From Agrobacterium genomosp. 13 str. CFBP 6927 (GTDB lineage Bacteria > Pseudomonadota > Alphaproteobacteria > Rhizobiales > Rhizobiaceae): a stretch of 64,000 nt of DNA. A program made the position numbers and the translations under genes. The notes below the pieces were generated by a model that was not told the DNA's origin, did not search any database, and worked only from the letters and a program-made list of their open reading frames with translations. Location: positions 1,095,596 through 1,159,595 of the forward strand of contig LT009757.1 in assembly GCA_900012615.1 (NCBI GenBank), in the 5' to 3' direction. Positions 8,921-17,871 of this stretch are shown here, one piece after another (position 1 is the stretch's first letter; each line of letters opens with the position of its first letter).

Positions 8921-10321
8921 ATGGCATATCGACAGATCGCCGCCGGCACGACCTATCGTTTCGACGATTTGAAGATCCTGATGGCGAAGGCGACACCGGA
9001 AAGGTCCGGTGACCAGCTCGCCGGGCTGTCGGCAGAGGGGCCGGTGGAGCGACTGGCGGCGCAGATGGCGCTTGCCGATCTGCCGCTTTCCACCTTCGTT
9101 GCACAGGAATTGATCGCCTCTGATGAGGACGAGATTTCGGCGCTGATCGCTCGCCAGCATGATGCGCAGGCTTTTGTCCCCGTGGCTTCCTTGACGGTTG
9201 GTGAGTTTCGCGAATGGCTGCTCAATCCCAGGGTCGGGCAGATGGAACTTGAAGCGGTAACCTGGGGCCTGACGCCGGAAATGGTGGCGGCGGTCTCAAA
9301 GATCATGCGGCTTCAGGATCTGGTGGCGGTATCGGCCAAGCGGGAAGTCGTAACCCGCTTCCGCAACACGATTGGTCTTTCCGGCCACCTGTCCACCCGC
9401 AACCAGCCCAATCATCCCACTGACAATTCCCGAGGCATCGCCATCTCCGCCATTGATGGGCTGCTGCTGGGCAGCGGCGATGCGGTGATCGGCGTTAATC
9501 CGGCCACCAGTGCGGTGTCGGACTATATCCGCGTCGTGCAGCTGCTCGATGATCTGCGGCAATGGCTCGACATTCCAACCCAAACCTGCTGCCTTGGCCA
9601 TGTGACAACGGCGATACGGGCAATGGAACGGGCTGCGCCCGTTGATCTGGTGTTCCAGTCGATTGCCGGTTCCCAGAAGGCCAATGCGGGCTTCGGCGTC
9701 GATCTCGCCCTTCTGCGTGAGGCCCATGAGGCGGGTCTGTCGCTCAAGCGTGGAACGATCGGCAGCAACCTCATGTATTTCGAGACGGGGCAGGGTGCTG
9801 CCCTGTCGGCGGGTGCGCATTTTGGCATTGATCAGCAAACGATGGAGGCGCGTGCCTATGCCGTGGCGCGCGAATTCTCACCGCTTCTGGTCAATACGGT
9901 CGTCGGCTTCATCGGTCCCGAATATCTCTACAATGGCAAGCAGATCATCCGCGCCGGCCTGGAAGACCATTTCTGCGGCAAATTGCTTGGCCTGCCGATG
10001 GGTGTCGATGTTTGCTACACCAACCATGCCGATGCCGATCAGGAAGACATGGATGTGTTGCTGACCATGCTATGCGCCGCCAATGTCAATTTCGTCATCA
10101 CCGTGCCCGGTTCGGACGATGTGATGCTGAATTACCAGACGCTTTCCCATCATGATTCCATCTATGCCCGCGAAACGCTGAAGCGTCGGCCCGCGCCGGA
10201 ATTCGAAGCCTGGCTGGTGGCTATGGGCGTCACGGATGCCGCTGGCAATATGATCGAGAACCCGGCGCTGATGAACCGCGGCCTTCGCGAACTCGATTTT
10301 CTGGCAAAGGACGCTGCCTGA
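8921..10321 (+). CDS. eutB: Ethanolamine ammonia-lyase heavy (large) subunit
   Basis: 466 residues against about 453 in enterics. It is the adenosylcobalamin-dependent catalytic subunit that converts ethanolamine to acetaldehyde and ammonia. Known substrate-contact residues are present in register: R160 and Q162 (in TRNQPNHP), N193 (VIGVNPATS), E288 (MYFETGQG, E287 in E. coli) and D363 (GVDVCYTNHAD, D362 in E. coli). The eutC start overlaps its stop (TGATG). No eutA reactivase, microcompartment gene, aldehyde dehydrogenase or cobalamin riboswitch lies nearby, so this is a minimal cytosolic EutBC system. Confidence 0.96.
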   Translation: MAYRQIAAGTTYRFDDLKILMAKATPERSGDQLAGLSAEGPVERLAAQMALADLPLSTFVAQELIASDEDEISALIARQHDAQAFVPVASLTVGEFREWLLNPRVGQMELEAVTWGLTPEMVAAVSKIMRLQDLVAVSAKREVVTRFRNTIGLSGHLSTRNQPNHPTDNSRGIAISAIDGLLLGSGDAVIGVNPATSAVSDYIRVVQLLDDLRQWLDIPTQTCCLGHVTTAIRAMERAAPVDLVFQSIAGSQKANAGFGVDLALLREAHEAGLSLKRGTIGSNLMYFETGQGAALSAGAHFGIDQQTMEARAYAVAREFSPLLVNTVVGFIGPEYLYNGKQIIRAGLEDHFCGKLLGLPMGVDVCYTNHADADQEDMDVLLTMLCAANVNFVITVPGSDDVMLNYQTLSHHDSIYARETLKRRPAPEFEAWLVAMGVTDAAGNMIENPALMNRGLRELDFLAKDAA

Positions 10322-11097
10322 TGCGCCATCCCCGGTCGTCCCTCATCTCCGGTCCGCCGGAACGTCTCAAGGCCCTGCGGGTCGCAACGGATGCACGGGT
10401 GGCGCTTGGTCGTGCCGGCGCGGGCCTGCCCACGGGCGCGGTGCAGAGATTTCTGCTGGATCATGCGCAGGCGCGTCAGGCCGTGTGGCGTCCGCTGGAT
10501 GTTGACAGGGTGGAGCGTGAGTTGCGCGAGGCGGGTGCTGATATCGTGCATGTCGCAAGCCGCGCGCCAGGCCGTGCGGATTATCTGCGGCGACCCGATC
10601 TCGGCCGCGCGCTCTCAGCCGAGGGCCGTGCTGCGCTGGAAGGACATGGCAGAGGGGCCGACGTCGCGCTGGTGATCGCCGACGGGCTTTCGGCGACGGC
10701 TGTGGAGATGAATGCCGTACCGGTAGCAACGGCGCTGCTGGAAGCGCTGGCAGGCGAAGGGTTGACGGTCGCGCCGGTCACTCTTGCCACGCAGGCGCGG
10801 GTGGCGCTGGCGGACGATGTAGGCGCTACGCTTGGAGCAAAGGTGTCAGTGATCCTGATTGGCGAACGGCCCGGCCTTTCGGCCGCCGACAGTCTGGGCG
10901 CCTATGTCACCTTCGGGCCAGAGACCGGATTGCCCGATTCCCGCCGAAACTGCATCTCGAACATTCGCGATGGCGGCGTGTCGCCCGCCGAAGCGGCCCG
11001 CAGGATCATGGCCCTGATCAGCGCCATGTGCCAGCAGCAGACGAGTGGCGTGACACTGATTGAATCCGAAAGGCCGGTGACGGCTTTGTCCGACTAA
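10321..11097 (+). CDS. eutC: Ethanolamine ammonia-lyase light (small) subunit
   Basis: 258 residues. It pairs with EutB and supplies part of the cobalamin-binding surface. Family features include 'RFLLDHAQARQAVWRPLD', 'DVALVIADGLSATAVEMN', 'LIGERPGLSAADSLGAY' and 'DSRRNCISNIRDGG'. TGATG coupling to eutB supports equal synthesis. It is followed by a 104-bp gap with a small hairpin before the FAD enzymes. Confidence 0.95.
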   Translation: MRHPRSSLISGPPERLKALRVATDARVALGRAGAGLPTGAVQRFLLDHAQARQAVWRPLDVDRVERELREAGADIVHVASRAPGRADYLRRPDLGRALSAEGRAALEGHGRGADVALVIADGLSATAVEMNAVPVATALLEALAGEGLTVAPVTLATQARVALADDVGATLGAKVSVILIGERPGLSAADSLGAYVTFGPETGLPDSRRNCISNIRDGGVSPAEAARRIMALISAMCQQQTSGVTLIESERPVTALSD

Positions 11098-11143
11098 CAG
11101 CAGACCTAACCTCATTCTCAGGCACGACCCCGCAGGGTGTCCC

Positions 11144-11161
11144 GGCTCGATCCGTCGAGCC
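11144..11161 (+). repeat. Hairpin in the eutC-dehydrogenase gap
   Basis: A 7-bp perfect stem GGCTCGA/TCGAGCC with loop TCCG is followed 12 nt later by a run of five T. It could be a weak attenuator separating eutBC from the FAD-enzyme/kinase genes, or an mRNA stability element. Confidence 0.3.
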
Positions 11162-11201
11162 TGCCGATTGCGTTTTTGAACCACTAAAATGAAGGGACGT
11201 C

Positions 11202-12599
11202 ATGGTCCAGAACCCCTCCATAAAATTCGACATCGCCGTCATCGGGGCCGGGGTGGTCGGTTGCGCGGTTGCCCGCCGTTTCGCGCTGGCCGGTGCGAAA
11301 GTCGTGGTCATCGAAAAAGGTTCAGATATCCTTTCCGGGGCGTCGAAGGCCAACAGCGCCATCCTGCATACCGGCTTCGACGCGCCGGAAGGCAGTCTGG
11401 AACTGGAACTGGTGAAGGCGGGCCGGGCGGAATATCTGTCGATTCATGGGCAGATGGGCCTCAGCCTTGTTGAAACCGGCGCGCTGGTCTGCGCGTGGAA
11501 TATCGACGAGGCGCAAAGTCTGGAAGCGATCGCCGGGCAGGGGCGGCGCAACGGAATTGCAGAACTCGGTCTCCTCACGGCGCGGCAGGCCCGGGAAACC
11601 ATGCCGGGCTTGTCGGGCCATCTTATTGCCGCGCTCGAAGTCCCCGGCGAACATGTCATCGATCCGTGGTCCGCACCGCTGGGTTATCTCACACAGGCGG
11701 TGGCGCTGGGCGCGCAGCTGGTGTGCAACGCCGAGGTCCTGTCCGGCGTGTTTGACGGGGTATGGCGTATCGAGACGACCGCGGGTCCGATCCTTGCGGC
11801 AGGCATTGTCAATGCCGCCGGGCTGTTCGGCGATATTGTCGATGCGCGGCTCGGCCTTATCCCGGACTTCACCATCAAGCCTCGCAAGGGACAATTCGTC
11901 GTTCTCGACAAGGCTGCCCGCCGGCATGTGTCGCGCATCGTCCTGCCCGTTCCCACCGAAATCACCAAGGGCATCGTGGTGTGTCCGACCGCCTTCGGCA
12001 ACGTTCTCATCGGCCCGACGGCGGAAGAGCAGGATGATCGTGACCGCGCGACGGTCGAGACGGCGGCGCTGGAAGCGCTGCTGAAGCGCGGTACGGAGAT
12101 CGTTCCGGCGCTGGCCTCCGTTTCCGTGACGGCTGTCTATGCCGGCTTGCGCCCGGCCTCTGAAAAGAAGCATTACCGGGTCTCTGCGCGGCAGGACCGG
12201 CGGGCGATAACGCTTGGTGGCGTCCGTTCCACCGGCCTTAGCGCGGCACTCGGTCTGGCGCAGCATGCTCTGGCGCTTCACGAAAGTTTCGGCACGCGTT
12301 TTGTGCCCCCTCCCGTGGTGCCTGAGGTAAGGATGCCGAACCTCACCGAAACCTGCGAGCGCGACTGGCAGCGCGCCGATCATGGCGAAATCATCTGCCA
12401 TTGCGAACTTGTCACCCGCCGCGAGATCGACGCGACATTTTCCAGTCCGGTGCCGCCGGGCGATTTTGGCGGGCTGCGGCGGCGCACCCGCGCCGGCATG
12501 GGGCGCTGTCAGGGTTTTTACTGCAATGCCCGGCTGGCAGCGATGACGGGCGACCGTCTGGCTGTACCGCTTGCAGTCTGTCCGGGAGACGACCGATGA
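11202..12599 (+). CDS. FAD-dependent glycerol-3-phosphate dehydrogenase-like protein with BFD-type [2Fe-2S] domain
   Basis: 465 residues. An N-terminal FAD-binding DAO domain (IAVIGAGVVGCAVARRFALA) and the 'GASKANSAILHTGFDA' segment resemble GlpA-type glycerol-3-phosphate dehydrogenase. The C-terminal BFD-like domain has C399-x-C401 and C436-x4-C441, four ligands for a [2Fe-2S] centre, as in GlpA and opine oxidases. It overlaps the next gene by ATGA, and the latter encodes a second FAD protein, so the two probably form a heteromeric oxidase. A kinase of the GlpK family ends the operon, making a polyol phosphate the likely substrate (inference). Confidence 0.85.
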   Translation: MVQNPSIKFDIAVIGAGVVGCAVARRFALAGAKVVVIEKGSDILSGASKANSAILHTGFDAPEGSLELELVKAGRAEYLSIHGQMGLSLVETGALVCAWNIDEAQSLEAIAGQGRRNGIAELGLLTARQARETMPGLSGHLIAALEVPGEHVIDPWSAPLGYLTQAVALGAQLVCNAEVLSGVFDGVWRIETTAGPILAAGIVNAAGLFGDIVDARLGLIPDFTIKPRKGQFVVLDKAARRHVSRIVLPVPTEITKGIVVCPTAFGNVLIGPTAEEQDDRDRATVETAALEALLKRGTEIVPALASVSVTAVYAGLRPASEKKHYRVSARQDRRAITLGGVRSTGLSAALGLAQHALALHESFGTRFVPPPVVPEVRMPNLTETCERDWQRADHGEIICHCELVTRREIDATFSSPVPPGDFGGLRRRTRAGMGRCQGFYCNARLAAMTGDRLAVPLAVCPGDDR

Positions 12600-13858
12600 A
12601 CGTCTTGCAGCCTTTTCAGCAGACACGTGAAAATGTTCCAAATGCGGATGTCATCGTGGTCGGTGGTGGCCCGGCGGGTGTGGCGGCAGCGTTGGAGCTG
12701 AAGGCCCGTGGCATTGCGCGCGTGATGATCCTCGAACGTGAGCCGGCACTGGGCGGCGCGACCCGGCATTGTTCGCACTCGCCCTTCGGCATGCGCGAAT
12801 TCGGACGCATCTATTTCGGCCCGGCCTATGCGCAACGCCTGCAGCGGCAGGCGCAGAATGCCGGTGTGGATATCCGCACCGGTCATTCCGTTGTGGAGCT
12901 GGGACAGGACGGCTCGCTGCTGGTGACATCGGCGTGCGGGGTCGAAACGTTGAAGGCGCGGCGCATCGTGCTCGCCACCGGCGCGCGGGAAAAACCGCGC
13001 TCCGTGCGGCTTCTGCCGGGCGACCGGCCGGTGGGCGTGATTACCACCGGCGCGCTGCAATCCTATGTCGCCTTTCACGGCATCATGCCCTTTCGCCGAC
13101 CGCTTATCATTGGTTCGGAACTGGTGTCCTTCTCCGCGCTCCTCACCTGTCTGACGCATCATGCGCGGCCGGTGGCGATGATTGAGCCTGAGCCGAAACC
13201 GCTGGCGCGGTCGTTTTTCGGGTGGTTTCCGCGACTGGTTGGCGTGCCGTTTCATTGCCATGCAGTGCTCACGGATATTCGTGGGCGCGACCGTGTTGAA
13301 GAGGCAGACATCCGGCTGGCGGATGGCCGGGTCCTGACCGTCAAGTGCGACGGTGTTCTTCTGACCGGGCGGTTCACACCGGAGGCAGCACTTCTGAACG
13401 CATCTCCGGTCGATGTGGCGGCGGGCAGCGCGGGGCCGATGATCGATCAGGACGGCCGGATGGCCAACCCGATCTTCTTTGCCGGAGGGAACATATTGCG
13501 AGCCGTGGAAACGGGTGGCTGGTCGTTCCGCGAAGGCAGCCGCGTGGGCGCCGCCGTCGCCGACGATCTCGCCCGCGAGCCAGGTAATGACCGGCCAGTG
13601 CCTGTCACTTTCGCCGATCCCGTCAAACTTGCCGTACCCACCATGGTGCGATCGCAGGGACTTGACCGCCCGGCTTTTCGTGATTTTCAGCTGCGCTTTA
13701 CAAGAGGTGTTCGAGGCAGGCTTTCGCTTCATCTCGATGGAACGGAAGTGTGGAGCAAGGCCGGCCTATGGCTGCCTGAACGCCGTGTGCTTGTGCCTAT
13801 TCCCCGCGCCGCTGTTGAAGCGAGCCATATTGCCTTTCACTTCCGGGAGACGGATTGA
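12596..13858 (+). CDS. FAD/NAD(P)-binding oxidoreductase (HcnB/OoxA-like subunit)
   Basis: 420 residues. It has an N-terminal dinucleotide fold DVIVVGGGPAGVAAALELKA and a second nucleotide-binding stretch near 'LATGAREKPR'. It resembles the FAD subunits of opine oxidase, hydrogen cyanide synthase and the GlpB-like partner of GlpA. The ATG overlaps the stop of the previous gene (ATGA), and its own stop overlaps the kinase start (TGATG). It probably passes electrons from the GlpA-like subunit to quinone or another acceptor (inference). Confidence 0.8.
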   Translation: MNVLQPFQQTRENVPNADVIVVGGGPAGVAAALELKARGIARVMILEREPALGGATRHCSHSPFGMREFGRIYFGPAYAQRLQRQAQNAGVDIRTGHSVVELGQDGSLLVTSACGVETLKARRIVLATGAREKPRSVRLLPGDRPVGVITTGALQSYVAFHGIMPFRRPLIIGSELVSFSALLTCLTHHARPVAMIEPEPKPLARSFFGWFPRLVGVPFHCHAVLTDIRGRDRVEEADIRLADGRVLTVKCDGVLLTGRFTPEAALLNASPVDVAAGSAGPMIDQDGRMANPIFFAGGNILRAVETGGWSFREGSRVGAAVADDLAREPGNDRPVPVTFADPVKLAVPTMVRSQGLDRPAFRDFQLRFTRGVRGRLSLHLDGTEVWSKAGLWLPERRVLVPIPRAAVEASHIAFHFRETD

Positions 13859-15255
13859 TGCGCATTGCAGCTATCGATCAGGGAACGACATCAACCCGAT
13901 GCCTTGTGGTAAGCGACGGCGGTACGGCAGAGGTGGTCGCCAGCCTGCGTCATGCGCAATTTTATCCGGCGCCCGGCCATGTGGAGCATGACCCGGAAGA
14001 GCTGTTGCGCAACATCCGCGCGGTACTGGCCGCTGCCGGGCCGGTGGATGGCATCGCCATCGCCAACCAGGGCGAGAGTTGTCTGGCCTGGGATGCCGAA
14101 AGTGGTGAGGCGCTGTCGCCGGTCATCGTCTGGCAGGATGCCCGCACTGCCGAGGCACTGGAGGCTTTACCGCCATCGGCTGCGCAACGATCAAAAGAGA
14201 TTTGTGGTTTGCCGCTGGACCCCTATTTTTCGGCCAGCAAACTGTCCTGGCTGGTAAAACACAATCCGGCGGTGGCGCAGGCGCTGGCCGAGGGGCGGTT
14301 GCGGCTGGGCACCACCGATGCCTTTTTTCTGGATCGGCTGGCTGGCCGTTTCCGCACCGACCTTGCAACGGCTTCGCGCACCGGTCTCATTGATCTGGCA
14401 ACCGGTGACTGGAGCCCGGAACTTTGCGCGCTTCACGGCGTGCCGCTGGATTGCCTGCCCGCCATCGGCCCTGTCGATGGCGGCTTCGGTTCCTTTGAGG
14501 GAACGCCGATCCGCGTTTCCATCGTCGATCAGCAGGCGGCACTCTATGGCCATGGTTGCCGTAAACCTGGCGATTGCAAGATTACCTTCGGTACGGGAGC
14601 TTTCCTGTTGGCGGTGACAGGGAGTGAACCTCCGCTGAAAGGAGAGCTTCTGCCGACCATTGGCTGGCAAAAGCAGGACGCGCCCGCCGTTTTCGCCATC
14701 GAAGGCGGGGTCTACGATGCCGGCGCCGCGCTCGAATGGGCGCGAAAGATCGGCCTCTATACTGACAATGCGGAACTCGACGGTTTCGAGGGGCCGTCGG
14801 CCATTCGCCGCGGCCTCGTATTCGTGCCCGCACTTTCAGGCCTTGCCGCACCCTACTGGGACAGGCAGGCCGTGCCGCTCTTCATTGGCATGGACCATGC
14901 CACCGGGCGGGCTGACATGGTGCGGGCCCTGCTTGAGGGCATCGCCTTGCTGACGGTTCGATTGATCGAGGCGGCGCAGGCCGTCGTTCCCGTCGGCGAT
15001 ACAATTTCCATCGATGGCGGCCTGTCGAACAGTCGCTATTTCGCCCGTTTCCTAGCTGCTGCCAGTGGCCGGACTATTTGCGTTCCGGCCATGCGCGAAT
15101 TGACGGCGCTTGGTCTGGCGGAACTATGCGACATCAATGTCGCCGCCATGCGAAACGATGTCGAGATATTTACACCTGATGGTTCGGTTGAAACCGCAGA
15201 CCACGCTCGGTTTGCGCGCGCGATCGACAATGCACGGGGCTGGCGCAACCCGTGA
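13858..15255 (+). CDS. FGGY-family carbohydrate kinase (glycerol kinase-like)
   Basis: 465 residues. The phosphate-1 loop IAAIDQGTTSTRCL is that of glycerol kinases, with 'GESCLAWDAESGEALSPVIVW', 'FGTGAFLL' and 'SIDGGLSNSRYF' marking the two actin-like halves. It phosphorylates glycerol or a related polyol with ATP. With the upstream GlpA/GlpB-like pair it would give polyol to phosphate to ketose phosphate. Linking this to EutBC suggests a substrate yielding both ethanolamine (or another vicinal amino alcohol) and glycerol, but no phosphodiesterase is present. The convergent diguanylate cyclase ends 11 bp away. Confidence 0.85.
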   Translation: MRIAAIDQGTTSTRCLVVSDGGTAEVVASLRHAQFYPAPGHVEHDPEELLRNIRAVLAAAGPVDGIAIANQGESCLAWDAESGEALSPVIVWQDARTAEALEALPPSAAQRSKEICGLPLDPYFSASKLSWLVKHNPAVAQALAEGRLRLGTTDAFFLDRLAGRFRTDLATASRTGLIDLATGDWSPELCALHGVPLDCLPAIGPVDGGFGSFEGTPIRVSIVDQQAALYGHGCRKPGDCKITFGTGAFLLAVTGSEPPLKGELLPTIGWQKQDAPAVFAIEGGVYDAGAALEWARKIGLYTDNAELDGFEGPSAIRRGLVFVPALSGLAAPYWDRQAVPLFIGMDHATGRADMVRALLEGIALLTVRLIEAAQAVVPVGDTISIDGGLSNSRYFARFLAAASGRTICVPAMRELTALGLAELCDINVAAMRNDVEIFTPDGSVETADHARFARAIDNARGWRNP

Positions 15256-15266
15256 GGCCTTGCCAC

Positions 15267-17036
15267 TCACATGGCGTCCGACGACACCCACCTGTTCCGT
15301 CCCGTCTGCTTGGCGTTTAGAAGAGCGGCATCCGCTCTTTCCAATACGCTGCTTACGGTCCCTGCCTCTGGTGACGTTGCGATGCCGATAGAGATGGTAA
15401 TCGGATCAAGCAGGCGGCCGCGATAGGTAAAGGGCGCCCGTTCAACGGCGTATCGAAGTTTTTCTGCAAGTTTGATGGCATCTTCAATACCCGCGGCCGG
15501 CATCAGCACGGTGAATTCCTCACCGCCGAAACGGAATAATTCACCCAGATTGCCAACGGCCTCCGAAAGGACCTGGGCGACATATTGCATCACCGCGTCT
15601 CCGGCATCATGGCCGAAGCGGTCATTGAAGCGCTTGAAATGGTCGATGTCGAGCATCAGGCAGGCAAGCGTGCTGGTTGGCTTTTCAATATGCCTGTTCA
15701 GCGCCTCATCGAGAGACCGACGGTTCAAAAGACCGGTCAAGGCATCCTGTTTTGCCATGCCGACCAGTCGCTGCCGAAGCTGAAGGTTTGCAACGGCAAG
15801 GCCGATATTTTCGGCGAGGAGTTCCAGATACAGGCGCTCTGCCTCCAGAGCCTCGCTGCTCTGCGGAATTTCAAGATACAATAAGCCAACGGTATCGCCC
15901 AATGCCGTCAGTGGTATGCACAGGCCCGTTCCAAAATTTCCCTGTAGGTGGTGGCAGACGACATCGTCGCCGTCCGGTTTGCTGGCATGGGGGCGTCCGC
16001 GGCGGAGCGCCCAGCAATCGTCGATCGAAAACTCCGGGGCGGAAGATGAAGGATCGGACCATTGGCCCGTCGATTGGAGGACCGAACTATGTTCCTTGAG
16101 CACGAGCAGCCGGCCGGCGATGGCGGGGAAAATCTGCGGCATGAATTTCGAGACGACGTCGGATAATTCATCCTGATTCTGACAGGCCTGAATTCGGTGC
16201 ATCATTTGCAGGATCAGGTCCTTTATGCGCTGGTTCTTGCGATGCTCCGCGTCAAGCCGTTCCCGTTCCAGCCCGTTGCTGCGGAAGATCCTGATGGCCT
16301 GATTCATTTCGCCAATTTCGTCACGGCGTCCTTCGTCGGGAACGTCGATACTGTAGTCCTGGCGGGCAAGGCGCATGACAATATTGCTCATCCTGATGAG
16401 GGGTACGGCAACACGCCTGCTGAGGACGAAATAGAGTACGGCCACAAACATCAGGGCGGTCAGGGCAAGCATGACCTTGGCGATCGACCCGTAGAAATCG
16501 CTTCGGCTTTTGGCCTGGTCAACGGTTGCCTGCGATCGGGCTGCAATGGTCTGCCTCAGCGTCTCGACGGTGCTCACCAGACCCGTATGCAGTTGATAAT
16601 ATTCATCGCCAAACAGGAGTTGTTGTGCATCGTTCTGGCGGCCCGATCGATAGAGACCGATGGCCTCACGCTCCATCTTGTCCAGTGCATCGGCACGCTT
16701 GCGTATATCCATAAATGTGCTGGACTCTTCCGGGGAAACACCGTGGGCGGTCAGTTTAGGCAGGGTGTTCTCGAGGCGGTTTTCCTGATCTTCATCGACG
16801 TAAAATTTCGCCAGGTGCTGCTCATCGCCGCGCATGACGTAAAGACGCGCCTCCTCGGTACGCTCATCCGCAATGATCGCCAGTTCCTCAGCGAGATCGT
16901 TGAGATCAAGGTGAGTTTGGATTGCCACCCGTTCCTGGGAGGCGCTTCTGGCCGACAGAATGAACGTCGTTGCCGATACTGTCGTGAGCACGAGGGTTAC
17001 GGCATAAGCCAGGTTCGTGATGGTGCTGAGTCGCAT
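15267..17036 (-). CDS. Membrane-bound diguanylate cyclase (HAMP-GAF-GGDEF)
   Basis: 589 residues. A membrane helix at about 8-30 and a second at about 185-207 flank a ~150-residue periplasmic helical sensor. HAMP follows at ~208-262, then a GAF-like domain (~275-410). A C-terminal GGDEF domain carries the active-site GGEEF at 504-508 and metal-binding DIDHFKRFND. The RxxD inhibitory site expected just upstream of GGEEF is absent, so product feedback is probably missing. It makes cyclic di-GMP in response to a periplasmic cue. It is monocistronic and divergent from a small secreted protein. Confidence 0.92.
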   Translation of the reverse strand: MRLSTITNLAYAVTLVLTTVSATTFILSARSASQERVAIQTHLDLNDLAEELAIIADERTEEARLYVMRGDEQHLAKFYVDEDQENRLENTLPKLTAHGVSPEESSTFMDIRKRADALDKMEREAIGLYRSGRQNDAQQLLFGDEYYQLHTGLVSTVETLRQTIAARSQATVDQAKSRSDFYGSIAKVMLALTALMFVAVLYFVLSRRVAVPLIRMSNIVMRLARQDYSIDVPDEGRRDEIGEMNQAIRIFRSNGLERERLDAEHRKNQRIKDLILQMMHRIQACQNQDELSDVVSKFMPQIFPAIAGRLLVLKEHSSVLQSTGQWSDPSSSAPEFSIDDCWALRRGRPHASKPDGDDVVCHHLQGNFGTGLCIPLTALGDTVGLLYLEIPQSSEALEAERLYLELLAENIGLAVANLQLRQRLVGMAKQDALTGLLNRRSLDEALNRHIEKPTSTLACLMLDIDHFKRFNDRFGHDAGDAVMQYVAQVLSEAVGNLGELFRFGGEEFTVLMPAAGIEDAIKLAEKLRYAVERAPFTYRGRLLDPITISIGIATSPEAGTVSSVLERADAALLNAKQTGRNRWVSSDAM

Positions 17037-17353
17037 GATGGGCGCCGTCTGCTTGCCGCAAGGTGATGACCGGATGCGGCGGGTCTAATTTCAGTGTCTG
17101 CTTATTTTAAGCCATCTCGTTAAACGGGAAGTCAACGCTCCGGTTACATCTGCATGCTGCCAACGGGAGCGAAACCGCGGCAATTTCGAAATCAAGGGCC
17201 GCCCGCTGTCTCATTTCGAACAGCCACCCGCGTACCAAAAGTTGTTATCGGAGATTGACTCTCGTTTAAGAGTAAGTGAGCTTCGGTAAAGATGGGGCAT
17301 CGTTCTGACGCGACCCGCTAAAAAGTCAAACATCACCGAAATTGGACATTGAT
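17037..17353. other. Divergent intergenic region
   Basis: 317 bp between the minus-strand diguanylate cyclase and the plus-strand secreted protein. It must hold both promoters, but no operator, strong hairpin or clear sigma motif could be singled out. Confidence 0.6.
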
Positions 17354-17758
17354 ATGAGAACTGTAATTGCCGCCCTCGGCTTCGTTGCCGTTTCGAGTTC
17401 CGCTTTTGCCGCTTCTTGCGAAAAAAACTTCACGGTTTCAGGCGTTCCGATGGTAACGGCCGTTTCCTATAAATCCTGGCAGGAATTGCCGAAGGCAAAG
17501 GCGTCAACAGTTCTCCAGAAGCTTGCCCAGGCCGTGGCAGCGGAAGGCTTCTCCGGTATCCAGGTCAACAAGGCTTTGTCATCGGTCGATGCGCATCAGG
17601 AGACGACCGGGAGCGGAAGAGTTCAGACCCTTCGGGTTGTCGCGCGGCAGAAGGGCGCAGGCGTGCGGATCGACGTTGTGTTCAATATTCAGGCGGGGCA
17701 GATCACCGACAAGAACGTCGTTCGCACAGGCATCTGCAACATCATCAGCGGCGCCTGA
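17354..17758 (+). CDS. Small exported protein of unknown function
   Basis: 134 residues from the ATG. A TTG 12 bp upstream is also in frame but gives a worse signal sequence. The signal peptide MRTVIAALGFVAVSSSAFA is cleaved before AS. The mature ~115 residues contain two Cys (one near each end) that could form a disulfide. The sequence 'LQKLAQAVAAEGFSGIQVNK' and a repeated basic/acidic pattern give no recognised domain. It stands alone between the diguanylate cyclase and an SDR gene. A conserved alphaproteobacterial periplasmic protein is the best description. Confidence 0.75.
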   Translation: MRTVIAALGFVAVSSSAFAASCEKNFTVSGVPMVTAVSYKSWQELPKAKASTVLQKLAQAVAAEGFSGIQVNKALSSVDAHQETTGSGRVQTLRVVARQKGAGVRIDVVFNIQAGQITDKNVVRTGICNIISGA

Positions 17759-17871
17759 TAAAACGCGGCGGCGCGGCGGAGCCATTATTACCCTGGCGGA
17801 GATCGAGATCGTCCAGTCGTTCGACAAAATGGACGATCTCCTCAATAGGCGGAGGATTTTCGACGATCCCG

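Noticed and set aside
8900-8921. Possible cobalamin riboswitch before eutB
   Set aside because: The gap is only 11 bp; no B12-box was seen there or upstream of the operon.
10332-10350. GGTCGTCCC near the eutC start, resembling an ACGA hairpin on the minus strand
   Set aside because: Only two or three pairs possible, inside a coding region and on the wrong strand for eutC.
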